64,000 bases of DNA from Phycomyces blakesleeanus NRRL 1555(-) (lineage: Eukaryota; Mucoromycota; Mucoromycetes; Mucorales; Phycomycetaceae). The notes below the pieces were generated by a model. The model saw only the letters and a list, made by a program, of their open reading frames with translations. It made no database searches and had not been told where the DNA came from. Location of the stretch: NCBI RefSeq assembly GCF_001638985.1, contig NW_017265136.1, forward strand, positions 2,958,150 through 3,022,149, written 5' to 3'. This document shows, piece by piece, positions 1 through 10,472 of the stretch; positions within the stretch are counted from its first letter, which is position 1; each line of letters begins with the position of its first letter. Position numbers and translations under genes: made by a program.

Positions 1-129
1 GCTGATAATTATCACAGCATCTTGCCTGTACATCGCATACACTTAGAGGTCGCAACTGCTGTAGATGTAACTGATATGAACGAAGAAAGAATGCTGGTCA
101 TTCCTATGCCAAAAAAATACTATGCCTGA
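1..129 (+). CDS. tnp2-type transposase, C-terminal end (element 1, cut by window start)
   Basis: The first 42 codons are open and end in TGA. They contain a SILPVHRI motif and end in LVIPMPKKYY. The transposase genes ending at 32730 and 53424 finish the same way (SILPVHRI..LAIPLPKKIYY and CIVPVHHL..LVIPLPRKVV), so this is the C-terminus of the same DDE transposase family (tnp2/Plavaka-like, CACTA-related), which cuts and pastes its own element. The rest lies upstream of the window. The stop is about 150 bp from the stop of the convergent partner gene, the same tail-to-tail layout as in the other two elements. Confidence 0.8.
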   Translation, partial: ADNYHSILPVHRIHLEVATAVDVTDMNEERMLVIPMPKKYYA

Positions 130-281
130 AGCCTTTATGAATAATTATGCACTATGATTTTTTATGAGAATAATTAAATAAAAACAAAGAACAAGTAATG
201 CCTCTTTATGCATTTTTTTGGTTATTTAAAGTATAGGACGTTATGAATGAAGAAAAAAAGAACAAAAAATATAAACTTTAT

Positions 282-1452
282 TTAGGGCCCGTTTCTAAGA
301 GCCCACTGAGGAAACTGTGACGCAATTGCATCAGGGACTGGTCCTTCAACGGTTTCGCCAAAAGCACGTGACAGCAATTGATGGCTATTTAAGCCTAAAT
401 CAGCTACCACTTTGTTGTCAACAAGTGTGATGAAGTGGTTGTACTATATTAAAGACATTAATATTTTATTCAGTATAATACAATATAATATATTAACTAA
501 ATTAAATATTTCAACTTTCAAAAAACTAAGTACCTCATCACTTCTCCAACCTGGACGACGAAGACGAAGCCCACTATAAGAAACATGAGGCGAAGTGCCA
601 TCGTCTGACTCACCAACAGACATAGCCTCTTCTATAATGAGACCAGAGCAATCTCTTTTCATCTCGTCATCAATAGCAGTCTTGTTAGACTGGTACGCTG
701 TTTTGCGACGTTTCAAGTGCTGTTGAAAATATTAAATTAGTATTCTTTTTTTGCTTTAAATTAATGACTTAGATAAGAATTATTCAAATAATAAATAAAT
801 AAAGTATAACTTACCTCCTTTTCGCGGCTACTCCTTCTGTTGCGAGCATTGTCTGACTTCTTTTTAGCCTGAGACTTATTAGCTGCACGCTTTCTGCTAG
901 TGAAGTTCGTGTAGACAAAGTCACGAACATCACTTTTTCTCAGTCCTGCTCCTACGAAATTTCTTTCCAAGTAGGCAACGAGGTTTTCTGTCAGCTCAGT
1001 GTTTGGCGACTGGTTGAAGTTGACAGCCGTGTTCCACCTTGGCTTGCCATTGTTGGCTTGAATTTCAGCCAAATGTTTTGACTTGAACTTAGGGTCCCAC
1101 AAATGCTCCCGAAGAAGTCTCTATTGAATCTTGGTAAGTTATTAAAGATATAACTTACTATATGTATGATACATACTTAGGCTTTTGTTTTGTTGACTGA
1201 TTTTGCATCAGAAGCCATGGTGGGAGAACCAGCTACATTCATTTCCATGCTCACAGGAGCAACAGCATGCACTAAAGCCATCGGCTGACTCTGCAAAACA
1301 GCAGACACAGGAGTGTTCGAAGTTTTTGCTTTGATATCAGCAACGTCTTTCATGACAGTGGTCATGTCACGACGCAAGATGGCAAGAGAGTTTGTCATCT
1401 CTCTCTCAGCAGGAGTGCGTCGAGTGGGATAGCTTTCATTTTGGTTAGACAT
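282..1452 (-). CDS. tnp2-element partner protein, four exons (element 1)
   Basis: Coding exons are 1177-1452, 815-1120, 534-719 and 282-443, joined by GT-AG introns of 56, 95 and 90 bp, all phase 0. Exon 1 holds a predicted helical stretch (SLAILRRDMTTVMKDVADIK). Exon 2 starts RLLREHLWDPKF and ends in a basic tail (KKKSDNARNRRSSREKE) that may bind DNA or act as a nuclear signal. Exon 3 has MSVGESDDG and RRPGWRSDE. Exon 4 ends ASQFPQWALRNGP. No known domain is recognised. The same gene occurs at 32849-34157 and 51720-52807, each time convergent with a tnp2-type transposase. The last codon of exon 1 is TAA where a Gln codon (CAA) is likely, so this copy is probably broken by one nonsense change, unless another donor is used. 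Confidence 0.65.
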
Positions 1453-1475
1453 ATTCTATTAATTTAAAAAATATA

Positions 1476-2180
1476 AGTTCAAATATGTATTAACTGTTAA
1501 TGCTTTTATATTCTTTGAATAAATTTCTATTATACACTACAATTATATTTATTATCAAACATACCAAAATAAAAGACAGAAAAAGATGGGAAGATAGAGA
1601 GAGAAAGTGTGAGTATAAGTAAGAATAATTGTAAGAGTGCGTGAGCAAGGGTGAGTAAGATTGTAGCAAAAACATATATTTATATTTCCAAAAAAAAGGA
1701 TGTCTAGTCTTGATTGATCTTGGTTAAAAGAATATATCTAAAGTAACTTCTTGTACACACACTGTGTAAATTGATACAAAGATTGCTTTTAGATACTACA
1801 CCATTATATCTATTATGCTTTTTGGATATTTTTTTTGAGTTTCATTTTTTTTAATTGCCTATTTTGTTTTTTTTGTATTTTATTTACTTATTTTTTTTAT
1901 TTTTCCATATTTTTCCATATTTTTCCTTATCGACCATTTTCTTTTCTTTTCTTTCTCTTTCTGATTTTTGTTATAACTGTGAATTTTACTGGTAAGATAC
2001 ATTCTTCTTAAAAATACTTCTGTACAGACAACAACAAGATTAACACATTCTGTTGTCATAGATACATATATACTCTCTTAGTGTTTTACTATATTCGCAA
2101 ACTTTTTTGGTAACATATCTTCTTTTTTTTTAAAGCAATTCTTTTCTTCAAATGTAACTAAATAATAATTATTATTTCAG
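1476..2180. other. AT-rich non-coding stretch upstream of the partner gene
   Basis: This is low-complexity T-rich DNA with no open frame that looks coding. It should contain the promoter side of the element 1 partner gene and the unrecognised end of that element. A possible splice donor (ACTG|GTAAGA) near 1990 could belong to the small spliced frame that follows. Confidence 0.4.
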
Positions 2181-2625
2181 TTGTCATAGATACTAGCGTG
2201 TTTTTTCCTTCTGATGTATTCTCTTTGCAATGGCCATCCAGATTATTCCAGGTTAGTAACTATACTTTATGTCATCATCCTATAAAATTATTCTGACTTT
2301 TCTCCTTCTTTTTTATAGACAATATCGCCAAAAATATTCCCTACAATTAAACAAGACCATCAACATGGTAATATTTTATTTTTTATTTACTTTTAATATT
2401 TATCTGACAGAATATAATTTTTATTACAGATGAATGTTCATCTGCCAAACACGCAATGAATCAAGAACCTCTATCTCTTGGCGTCGTCATTGACATGGTA
2501 AGACTTCTTCTTTTATTCTCTTAATATGTATGATAGTATTATTTATACTGTATATTAATATATGTTTTTTACTAAAGGTTATATCAACTCTTCACAAGTA
2601 CTATCTAGGTCTACAAATAAATTGA
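2181..2625 (+). CDS. short spliced reading frame, unknown protein (5' end not found)
   Basis: Four short exons (2181-2251, 2319-2367, 2430-2497, 2578-2625) are bounded by good acceptors (TTTCAG, TTATAG, TTACAG, TAAAG) and GT donors. Their phases fit throughout, giving about 78 residues that include VVIDTSVFFPSDVFSLQWP and NQEPLSLGVVIDM before a TGA at 2623. The initiating exon was not identified. No domain is recognised. It could be the start of an uncharacterised host or TE gene, or chance splicing in AT-rich DNA. The consistent phase over three introns is the main support. Confidence 0.3.
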
Positions 2626-3479
2626 CTTTCTTCAGGTACGTTCATTACATATTCTGTCACCCAATTCACTCAAACTAACTTCTCTATATTATTTTCATTG
2701 TTAAAGAAATTATACTTGACGCCATGCCTCGAACTCTCAAAGTTTTATTTTTATCTTCTTCAGTCATTATATTGTATGTATCCTCAAATTAATATATCAC
2801 TCACAACATGTAAATATTTAAATACACATCTAACTTCTCTTCTATTATGTTAAATAGTATCTGTGCCAAAGATAACTACTGAATATGAGGGTTTACAAAC
2901 ATTATATATAAAGCACTGCTTGATTTGAGTCATATGAAGGATACCGGTGAAGACGGCCCGAGGCATATAATATTATTCCAATACTATCAACCTAGAATCA
3001 TTCTATTTTTTCTAATAAATACAAAAATAAACTATAATTCAAACCAATAATAATTGAATATCAAGTAATTGGGGGAGCAGATAATCTATGACCTCATAAT
3101 AAAGAGTGTTAATGATTGGCTTATAAGCAATAAAATGTCCATGGTTCTAACTATTCACCCAGGGATAGTTCAACAATACACATGCAACGTAGTCCCTGAT
3201 TATTAACCTTTAACATGGAAACAGATTGTATTACAGCAAAAAAACAAAGTTTGAAATAAAGTTTTCTTGGTACTCTATTATATACAAAGATATAAAATTA
3301 CTATTGACCCCAACTTCACTAGTGCTATCGAACTTTACACTTGTAGATAGCAGGTCTGTGCACATGTAACCAGATCAGCTTTGGTACCAGTGGAAATAGG
3401 CAAAACCCCACTGTAAAATGCGGAATATTCACAATAGTATGCCTGAATTTCCCGGTGTGTATTTATTGTTATTTTTCCA
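2626..3479. other. non-coding stretch before the gypsy fragment
   Basis: No gene is recognised. The join to recognisable retroelement protein is abrupt at about 3480, so this stretch ends at the break point where gag, the primer-binding site and the 5' LTR of the gypsy element were lost. Confidence 0.4.
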
Positions 3480-3779
3480 GTGTATGTGTCACCCCGGATC
3501 AAACACCTTACCACAAAAGTCTCGAATATTCCTGGGCAATCAGTTGAAACCACTGGAGGGCATAGCATCAAAATTAACCAGAAAGTCACACTTACACTTT
3601 CTCTTAATGGTTATACTGATAGTGTTGATGCTTTTATCTTCCCCACTAAATTCGATTTGATTCTCGGTCGCACATGGTTACAGACTGCTAAACCTGTTCC
3701 TGACTGGCATCGAGATAACTGGTCTTTATATCGTGATGGCCAAGAGTTTGTCCTGCATCCCATGGCAACTGCCCCATGA
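3480..3779 (+). pseudogene. gypsy aspartic protease, C-terminal half
   Basis: The frame contains VSPRIKHL and the retropepsin C-terminal signature FDLILGRTWL followed by PVPDWHRDNWSLY. The catalytic DTGA/DSGA motif, which normally sits just before a segment like VSPRIKHL, is missing because the element is truncated at about 3480. A frameshift near 3770 separates it from the reverse transcriptase frame. It is not functional as a protease. Confidence 0.75.
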
Positions 3780-5225
3780 AACCTCAACTTAATTATCTCA
3801 TTTCTGCAAAGCAAGTCCAGAAACTCTCTCGGAGGGAGGAGGCAGAGTGTTTTTTGCTGCACATCAAGACCGAGAAAGAAGTAACCAATGATGAACAATG
3901 GATGAAACTAGTGAAAGAGTTTGACGATGTGTTCCAAGACGGTTTGCCAGGGTTACCACCGAGTCGAGATATACAACATGTAATAAACACTGAAGATGCA
4001 CACCCTGTAAACAAACCGCCTTTTAAGATGAGCCCCCGAGAACTTGACGAACTCAAAAAGCAACTCAAAGAACTCCTTGACTTTGGTCTCATTCGCCCTA
4101 GCTCATCTCCATGGGGTGCTCCTATATTATTTGTAAAGAAAAAGAATGGCGAAATGCGCATGTGTGTAGACTATCGTGCTCTCAACAAAGTCACAATCTG
4201 CAATAACCATCCTTTACCAAGAATTGACAAATGCCTAGAACGATTGCGTGGAGCCAACCATTTCACCAGCCTAGATCTCAAGAGTGGCTACCATCAAGTA
4301 CGCATTCAAGATTCAGATGTGCCAAAAACAGCGTTTAACACCCGCTATGGTCAATACGAGTTCCTGGTCCTTCCTTTTGGTCTTACCAACGCCCCACCAA
4401 CTTTCCAACATTTGATGAACAAAGTTCTGGGAGAATGTTTAGACAACTTCGCATTGGTCTATTTGGACGATATTCTCATATTTAGTAAAACCTCAGCAGA
4501 ACACGAAGAACATGTACGTCATGTCTTGAACCATCTCCGCAAAGCCAAGCTGATTGCCAACTTTAAAAAATGTGAATTTAACAAAAAGGAACTGATATTT
4601 CTTGGTTTCAATGTGTCTGCTTAAGGTATCCTCCCGTCTCCAGATAAAGTCAAGACCATACAAGAATGGGTTCCACCCTCTAATGTTCAAGAAGTGCGCC
4701 AATTTATTGGTTTGGCACAGCATTATCGCTGTTTTATCCCAGGTTTCGCTGGAATCGCTGCTCCATTAACTGATCTTACTAAAGGAACAGGACCTAAACG
4801 ACAACCAATTGTATGGACTGACACTTGCTAAGACAGCTTCGACATCCTTAAGGAAAAACTCAGCACTGCACCTGTACTACTTGCACCAGATATGGACAAA
4901 CCTTTCCGAATTGAGACAGATGCTTCCGATTTTGGTGTCCGTGCTATATTGATGCAAGAAGATAAAGAAGGAGTCTGGAAACCACTGGCATTTGAATCCA
5001 AGAAACTTTCCAGTGCTGAACGTTCCTACCCAGCCCAAGAACGTGAACTTTTAGGAATACTGCATGCACTACATACCTGGCACTGTATGATTGAAGGGAA
5101 ACCATTTACTGTTTTTACTGACCACCTGCCCCTCAAGTACTTCTGTAGCCAAGTTAAACCAACTCCTCGATTAATAAGATGGATTTCCAAATTCGAGTTG
5201 TACGACTCTGTTGTGAATGAGTATT
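3776..5225 (+). pseudogene. gypsy reverse transcriptase and RNase H
   Basis: RT motifs appear in order: PYKM-like [63 protein letters not shown] and the active site VYLDDILIF. RNase H follows with RIETDASDFGVRAIL, ERELLGILHALHTW and FTVFTDHLPL. The frame is continuous apart from in-frame TAA codons at 4622 (VSA-stop-GILP) and near 4830 (WTDTC-stop-DSF), both readable as CAA to TAA. The reading ends at 5225 where a block of about 600 bp interrupts the RNase H/connection segment. The encoded enzyme would copy retroelement RNA; this copy is dead. Confidence 0.9.
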
Positions 5226-5850
5226 GATTACTGCTGAATCTGAGAGTAAGACTGAAGGATAAAATAATATCCTCAGCCATTCCAGTCAAACGGATCTCCC
5301 TTTATGATATTATCTAATACACAGATCATCATACACATAATTGATTATTTATTATTATCACCATGACATGGGATATACAAATACATATACATTATATATA
5401 TGGCATCATTATATTTCATCTACATATTTGTTTTATTATACAAATACTTAATTGAGAGACTACAACTACAACTATTTAATATTATGAAACATTATCCAAG
5501 TATCTGGGTCGGAATACTAAAATATTACCAATAGCATAAATGCTCTTCTTTACCAAAACTCTTGGACTGATTTGACTGGAGAAGTATCATATCAATTGGT
5601 CTTTCCAGATCTTTCCAGAAAAATAATACTCCTGGAAGATGACTCATCATGATAAAGATTACTTAAGCACACACTGAATTACAAATTAGAAAAACATATA
5701 AATATCAGTAGATAGTTCCGTGTAAAAAGAGAATCGAATTTTATCATTCTTTACTTTTCTTTTGAAATAAACAACCTACGCAAGTTCTCACGAATTCTTT
5801 CGTCTATATTATATTTTGCTTTATTTTCTCCCCACAACAGACCCCATTAT
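5226..5850. repeat. about 600 bp insertion inside gypsy pol, LTR-like
   Basis: Pol reads VVNEY up to 5225 and resumes with IQYKPGKDNGVPDVLSQM at about 5847, so the intervening block is an insertion. It begins TGATTACTGC and ends near CCCCACAACA, contains AATAAA and has no coding content, which fits a solo LTR of another element. No clear 5 bp target duplication was seen, so the type of insertion is unproven. Confidence 0.5.
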
Positions 5851-6313
5851 TCAATACAAACCTGGAAAAGACAACGGTGTCCCGGATGTACTTTCTCAAA
5901 TGGACAGTCCCAAATTTGATGCATCTACAATTGAGTCTATGGAGCCAGAGTATCTGTACACCATGCCCAAATCACAGACTTCAGATTGGCCCAAATACTA
6001 TGCTTGCATGGAAGATGAGTAGCCGGACGACATAAAAGAGTTGCTACACAGACAAAGCAAGAAATTTGTGGTTCATGATCAGAAGGTTTTCCGCTTGGTT
6101 AAGATTGGTGACACATTTCAAGAAATCTGTTTTGCTCTGTTTACCAAGCGTGCCGATCTGGTAAACAATTTCCACAATGGGTTTGGACATGCTGGTGAGA
6201 CAACAGTTTATGACTTGATGAAGAAACGTTGGTGGTGGCCAGGAATGCGAACACAGATCCAAGAATGGCTTGCAAAATGCTCCCAGTGTCAATTAGCGTC
6301 CAATGCCGAGTGA
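5847..6313 (+). pseudogene. gypsy connection domain and integrase zinc-binding domain
   Basis: The segment starts at YKPGKDNGVPDVLSQM, the usual RNase H to integrase link. The HHCC zinc finger follows: HNGFGHAGETTVYDL, RWWWPGM and KCSQCQ. An in-frame TAG near 6020 (EDE-stop-PDDIKEL) fits CAG to TAG, and TGA at 6314 fits CGA to TGA. The zinc-binding domain would help integrase multimerise and bind LTR ends. Confidence 0.85.
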
Positions 6314-7350
6314 AATATCCACCATGCACCCATGGAACCCCTAGATATTCTCCCTCCATTTTCCCACTGGCATCTAGATTTCATTGGAGAGCTCCCAACA
6401 ACTGTAAATGGTAACTGATGGATTCTCCTTGCAGTAGATTACGCCACCAATTGGCCAATAGCACGTGCTGTACCTGCTGCTACTGGTGAAGCAATAGCCA
6501 ATTTTCTGTATGAAGAAATTGTAATGCGTTTTGGCTGTCCCAACGAGATCCTCACTGACCGCGGCGCCAATTTCATGTCACACATCCTCAGCTTTTACAT
6601 TAAAAAGATTAAATTACACCACAAGTTAACATCAGCATTTCACCCTCGAACCAACAGAAAATGTGAACGTTTAAATGATATTTTAAAACAGATGCTACGA
6701 AAATATGTACATGGCACTATTCATCGCTGGGACAAATATTTGGAAACTGCACTCTGGGCCTGCCGAATTAGGAAACACCGAACAACTGGTTTCAGTCTGT
6801 TCTTCCTGACCTATGGCTGTGAACCTCGTATTCCGGGTGATCCTCTACGCCCATTCATGGATACCGCTATTTCTGATGATCCTTCTCTTGTCTCTGATGG
6901 TGCTATCCCTTTTCTCCGCAATCTGCAACAAGCCCGCATTAATGCTGATGCTCGAGTAGCTACCAATAGCCAACAAGACAAGGAACGATGGGATTCTATT
7001 ATGAAACCACACCAATTTGCAATCAGTGAACATTTATTGCTACAACATGAAAACAAATTTGGCTTAGAATATAACTGGATGGGACCATACATAGTTATAG
7101 ACAAGAATGCAGATAAAAATATATACAAGCTCACAACTATGGAAGGTGTCCCTTATACTTCCTGGGTTCACGCCAATCGTTTAAAAATTGCAAAATCCAA
7201 TGATTTTGACCATATCTGGTATCACCCAACCCCTGCCCGTGCCCAAATGCGCCGCGATTTAGCCTTGGACTCTTCTTCTGCCCTACCGTTTTCCCTTGTG
7301 GATTCTTCTGGGGTTGATCGAGGACTATCAACAGTTTTGGGAGGGGGTGA
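6314..7350 (+). pseudogene. gypsy integrase catalytic core and C-terminus
   Basis: After TGA at 6314 the frame reads NIHHAPMEPLDILPPF and WHLDFIGEL (first catalytic Asp). It then meets another TGA near 6415 and continues with WILLAVDYATNWPIA, LTDRGANF (second Asp) and HPRTNRKCERLN (catalytic Glu). The remaining 230 residues (FGLEYNWMGPYIV, YTSWVHANRLK) are the usual gypsy integrase C-terminal domain. All catalytic residues survive but nonsense codons block translation. The frame runs on into the LTR and then the mariner terminus to 7465, which is not real coding. Confidence 0.9.
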
Positions 7351-7391
7351 TGTCGGACATTATTTTAATGAATCCGTAAAATCTGAAGATA
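7351..7391 (+). repeat. start of gypsy 3' LTR, cut by mariner insertion
   Basis: After the purine-rich tract the sequence begins TGTCGGACATTATTTT and continues to AAGATA. The mariner terminus CTGGTTTTATCC starts at 7392, with TA (7390-7391) as target. The same LTR start occurs inverted at 18706-18746, next to the other mariner terminus. Confidence 0.75.
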
Positions 7392-7770
7392 CTGGTTTTA
7401 TCCATTCAATTGGCGCCCATTTCCATCTAATTAGCATCCATTTCCATCTAATTAGAACCCATTGACATCTGATTGGCTTCCATAGAAATTGAATTTGCGT
7501 CCATTGCCAACTGAATTTGCTCCCCCCTTTTACTATTGGCGGAAGGGTACATGGCGCTCAATTTTTTATCCTTACGCCTTACAATTTTTTTTATATAACC
7601 ATAGTATTTTTTTTTGTAAACGTCGTACTTTTTTTTGTAAACGTCGTACTTTTTTTTTGTAAACATCGTATTTTTTTTGTAAACGTCAAATTTTTTTTAT
7701 ATAACTATAGTATTTTTTGTTGTAAACGTCGTATTTTTTTTATATAACTGCCATATTTTTTTATATAAGT
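7392..7770 (+). repeat. left terminal inverted repeat of mariner copy 1
   Basis: The first 150 bp are degenerate iterons of about 21 bp resembling CCATTTCCATCTAATTAGC. A conserved TACCCTTCCGCC-like block (near 7540) follows. Inside that is an array of alternating GTAAACGTCGTA and TATATAACCATAG units separated by T-runs (about 7570-7760). The inverted partners are at about 13790-14221 and 18180-18637. Confidence 0.85.
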
Positions 7771-7977
7771 GCCAAACGCCTAATGTAATAGCACTTCAAT
7801 ATATGTAGATCTTTCTACAAAGATATGTCATAGAAAATATCCATAGAGAGAACTAACAGAATATGCAAACTTTTCTTCAAATTACTTTGTTAAAGTTAAA
7901 TACCTTACTGCAGTTATAAGATAATAAAGCAAGTATCTCATTATAATAATTATGTTAAAATTGAAAATGAAATGATA

Positions 7978-8361
7978 TTATTTGTATTCTTTCTTTATTG
8001 CAGAGTAAGTTTCGAATAAAAGATTCATTTTTTCGTCACTTGTAGCCTCCTTGTTGTTTTTAATGAAAAAAACAACTGGAGACTTTCTCCACTTCAAAAT
8101 ATAGCCACCAGCAGTTGTTTGTTTCATATTTACTATCTTGCTGGCTTTTTCAATAGTTAATCCCCTTATGAAGTAGAGATAAAGAAGCTTTTTTATATCT
8201 TTATCCGTAGGCTTTTGATATTGCCCTCTACTTTTTTTGGGGGTTTTGTCTGTTGTTGACGGGGCAGAACTTTTTGGATCTTCTGGCATTTCAGGCTCTT
8301 CAAGCTCTTCCATGATTTTTTCAAAGGCACTGTTATATTCTTCAAGTTTTTTGTGTAACAT
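7978..8361 (-). CDS. helix-turn-helix accessory protein of the mariner element (copy 1)
   Basis: A 127-residue protein. Residues 1-35 are acidic and probably helical; 36-60 are a Pro/Lys linker (TTDKTPKKSRGQYQKPTDK). Residues 60-95 form a likely helix-turn-helix (KKLLYLYFIRGLTIEKASKI then TTAGGYILKWRK). This resembles the N-terminal HTH of the element's own transposase (NKLFSLVF, then TAQNYVRLAREK). It lacks any catalytic domain, so it could bind the terminal iterons as a regulator or cofactor; that is inference. The copy at 17598-17981 encodes the same protein, so the frame is conserved between the two copies. Confidence 0.65.
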   Translation of the reverse strand: MLHKKLEEYNSAFEKIMEELEEPEMPEDPKSSAPSTTDKTPKKSRGQYQKPTDKDIKKLLYLYFIRGLTIEKASKIVNMKQTTAGGYILKWRKSPVVFFIKNNKEATSDEKMNLLFETYSAIKKEYK

Positions 8362-9555
8362 TTTAGGGTTTTCTGATAATAAAAGGTGAAAAAATAAAGA
8401 AATAGGAAGATATGTTAAAGTGACATATTTTATATAAATATAGTTATATCTAGCACATAGCAGTTATATTTAAATAGTAATTACTTAAGATGCAAGATAA
8501 AAATCAGAACACAAGTTGAAGCAGCAAGAATAGATGTAAAGAAGATTGAGTTATTGTTAAATAGTATTAGTCATTATATTTTCAGCTTTTTATATCAAAA
8601 AATAATATTCTAAGGTCCACTAAATAAAGTAGTACAAATTGAACGCAAGGAGATAAAAAATAAATAGGATAATATATTACCCGCAGCCATAAATTTATTA
8701 TAAACATTCTTTTTTAAAAGAGATATCATAATTATCTCTCTTTCCATTTGGTGTTTATATACCAAAACTATTTATTTCTCTTCTTAAATCAGCAATAAAT
8801 CTCATTCTCATGCTCACTTCAACAACTAAATATTACTCTGACAATGAAAACACTGCCTAAAGCTCTACACCTCATGGATTTTTTTATTATTTCCAGATCA
8901 CATTATGTTTATGTATGTAAATAAAGCCTATATCTCGGAGTCATTGATATTAATCTCTAAATAATCTATAGTATTTTGAACAAAAGCTATAAATCTGAAA
9001 AGAAAACGTGACGATTCAACCCTCCACCTACAAAGAAACTACAAGATCAAACATCTACCTGTACGATAGGAACCAGTCTACACATATTCATAATGATTTT
9101 AAGTGCATTTCACCGACTATACTTTTTCGAAATCCAACAGTAGAATTCACTCTACCGACCACACAAAAACTTGCCAATTTTTATCTCAAATATCTAGTAA
9201 TCTGATTGACTACCACAGCAATTGTATTTCTTATGAACCTGGTCCTACACAAGCATCTAATACCATTACAAAAAAGAATCCAAAAATGCTATATTTATTC
9301 AGTACCTGCTCCAACCATTTTACAATGTCAGAATCCTGATCTTCTTAATATCAAACTCAGCAACTCTTTGTAATCTGCAATCGAAACAAGTAAATGTCCA
9401 ACAATCTGTTAAACAACTGAAAGCGGTCCAAGAATTATGCTTTGCCCACAATACTACCCGATCTCAATTTTGGAAACTCTCATGATACAAAATATCAAAT
9501 AAAAACCAAATATTACACACACAAAAACAGTAACAAAAAATAGCACAAGCTCATG
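8362..9555. other. internal non-coding part of mariner copy 1
   Basis: No credible gene is seen. The sequence is repeated in inverse orientation at about 16390-17597. Short open frames here do not show protein-like composition. Confidence 0.6.
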
Positions 9556-9805
9556 ACAAAAAAAAAGAAATAAAAAAAGAGATGAAAAAAAAAGAGATGA
9601 AAAAATAAAAAAAATAAAAAAAAAGAAATAAAAAAATAAAAAAAATAAAAAAAAAGAAATAAAAAAAAAAATAAAAAATTAAAATAAAAAAAAAGAAATA
9701 AAAAAAAAGAAAAAAAAAGAAATAAAAAAAAAGAAATAAAAAAAAGAAATAAAAAAAAATAGAAATAAAAAAAAGAAAAAAAAGAGAAATAAAAAAAAAA
9801 AAATG
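9556..9805 (+). repeat. A-rich low-complexity tract (AAATAAAAAAAAG type)
   Basis: About 250 bp are almost only A with interspersed T and G, in an AAAGAAATAAAAAA pattern. The matching T-rich tract in copy 2 (about 16107-16405) is clearly longer, so the tract expands or contracts between copies. Long frames of F, L, I and S across it are artefacts. Confidence 0.9.
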
Positions 9806-9901
9806 TAATAGCAATTTTAAAAATAATTCTCCAAATAGTATAACTAGCATTTTTATTCATAAATTTTTATAAAATACATAACCATTTTTTCGCAAATAAT
9901 T

Positions 9902-10062
9902 TCTGAAAAACTGAAAAACTGAAAAACTGAAAGTCTCAATAACTGAAAAAATGAAAGTCTCAATAACTGAAAAACTGAAAATCTTAATAACTGAAAATTA
10001 AATGATATCTAACCGCAGAAATTTCTGAAAAACTGAAAATCTCAATAACTGAATTTCGAGCT
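9902..10062 (+). repeat. short tandem repeat (CTGAAAAACTGAAAATCTCAATAA type)
   Basis: Tandem copies of CTGAAAAA and of AACTGAAAGTCTCAATAA, about 10 and 18-26 bp long, precede the transposase promoter region. The inverse array is at about 15800-16015 in copy 2, with a different number of units. Confidence 0.85.
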
Positions 10063-10472
10063 TTTCCTTGGCTCTATACAAAAAAAAACTTTCTTTTTTT
10101 TATTTTTTTTTTGGTTGGGCAAACCCATGAGGAGAAATCCCACCCCTTCCTTCGAGACAGAGGAAAGGACACCATAAAGGCTCTGGTAGCACTGTAAATC
10201 GGCTAATAAAATAAATGTTCTTAAAAGTGTGAAGAAGCTTAATGTGTAAACATTCATTATTCTTCAACACGTTCTTTATCCAAATATATTAAGACAACAG
10301 GACAAGACTATACCTTGGTAGAAACGTTTAAGTTATTAAAATATATTTTTTTTGGTATATATACCCCAGTGTCTTAATAAAAGTTTCTCAGTTATCTTTC
10401 TTCCTCGATTTTAACACCCTTTTTATTTTCAAAAAAAAAATGCCTACTTCCAACAACTAACTCAAATTTGTT

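Larger units (their letters stand above)
3480..7391 (+). mobile_element. Ty3/gypsy LTR retrotransposon, 5'-truncated and decayed
   Basis: The order is protease remnant, reverse transcriptase, RNase H, zinc-binding integrase N-terminus, integrase core, purine-rich tract (GGGAGGGGG at about 7339-7347) and then an LTR start TGTCGGACA. Protease-RT-RNase H-integrase order is diagnostic of Ty3/gypsy. Gag and the 5' LTR are absent. The 3' LTR is cut after about 41 bp by a mariner insertion at a TA. Confidence 0.9.

Noticed and set aside
7448..7747. Frames with YDVYKKK-type peptide repeats in mariner termini
   Set aside because: They are translations of the terminal repeat array; the same DNA occurs in three non-coding termini.
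9513..9860. Long minus-strand frames rich in F, L, Y and S
   Set aside because: They arise from the A-rich tract read on the other strand; composition is that of low-complexity DNA and length varies between mariner copies.
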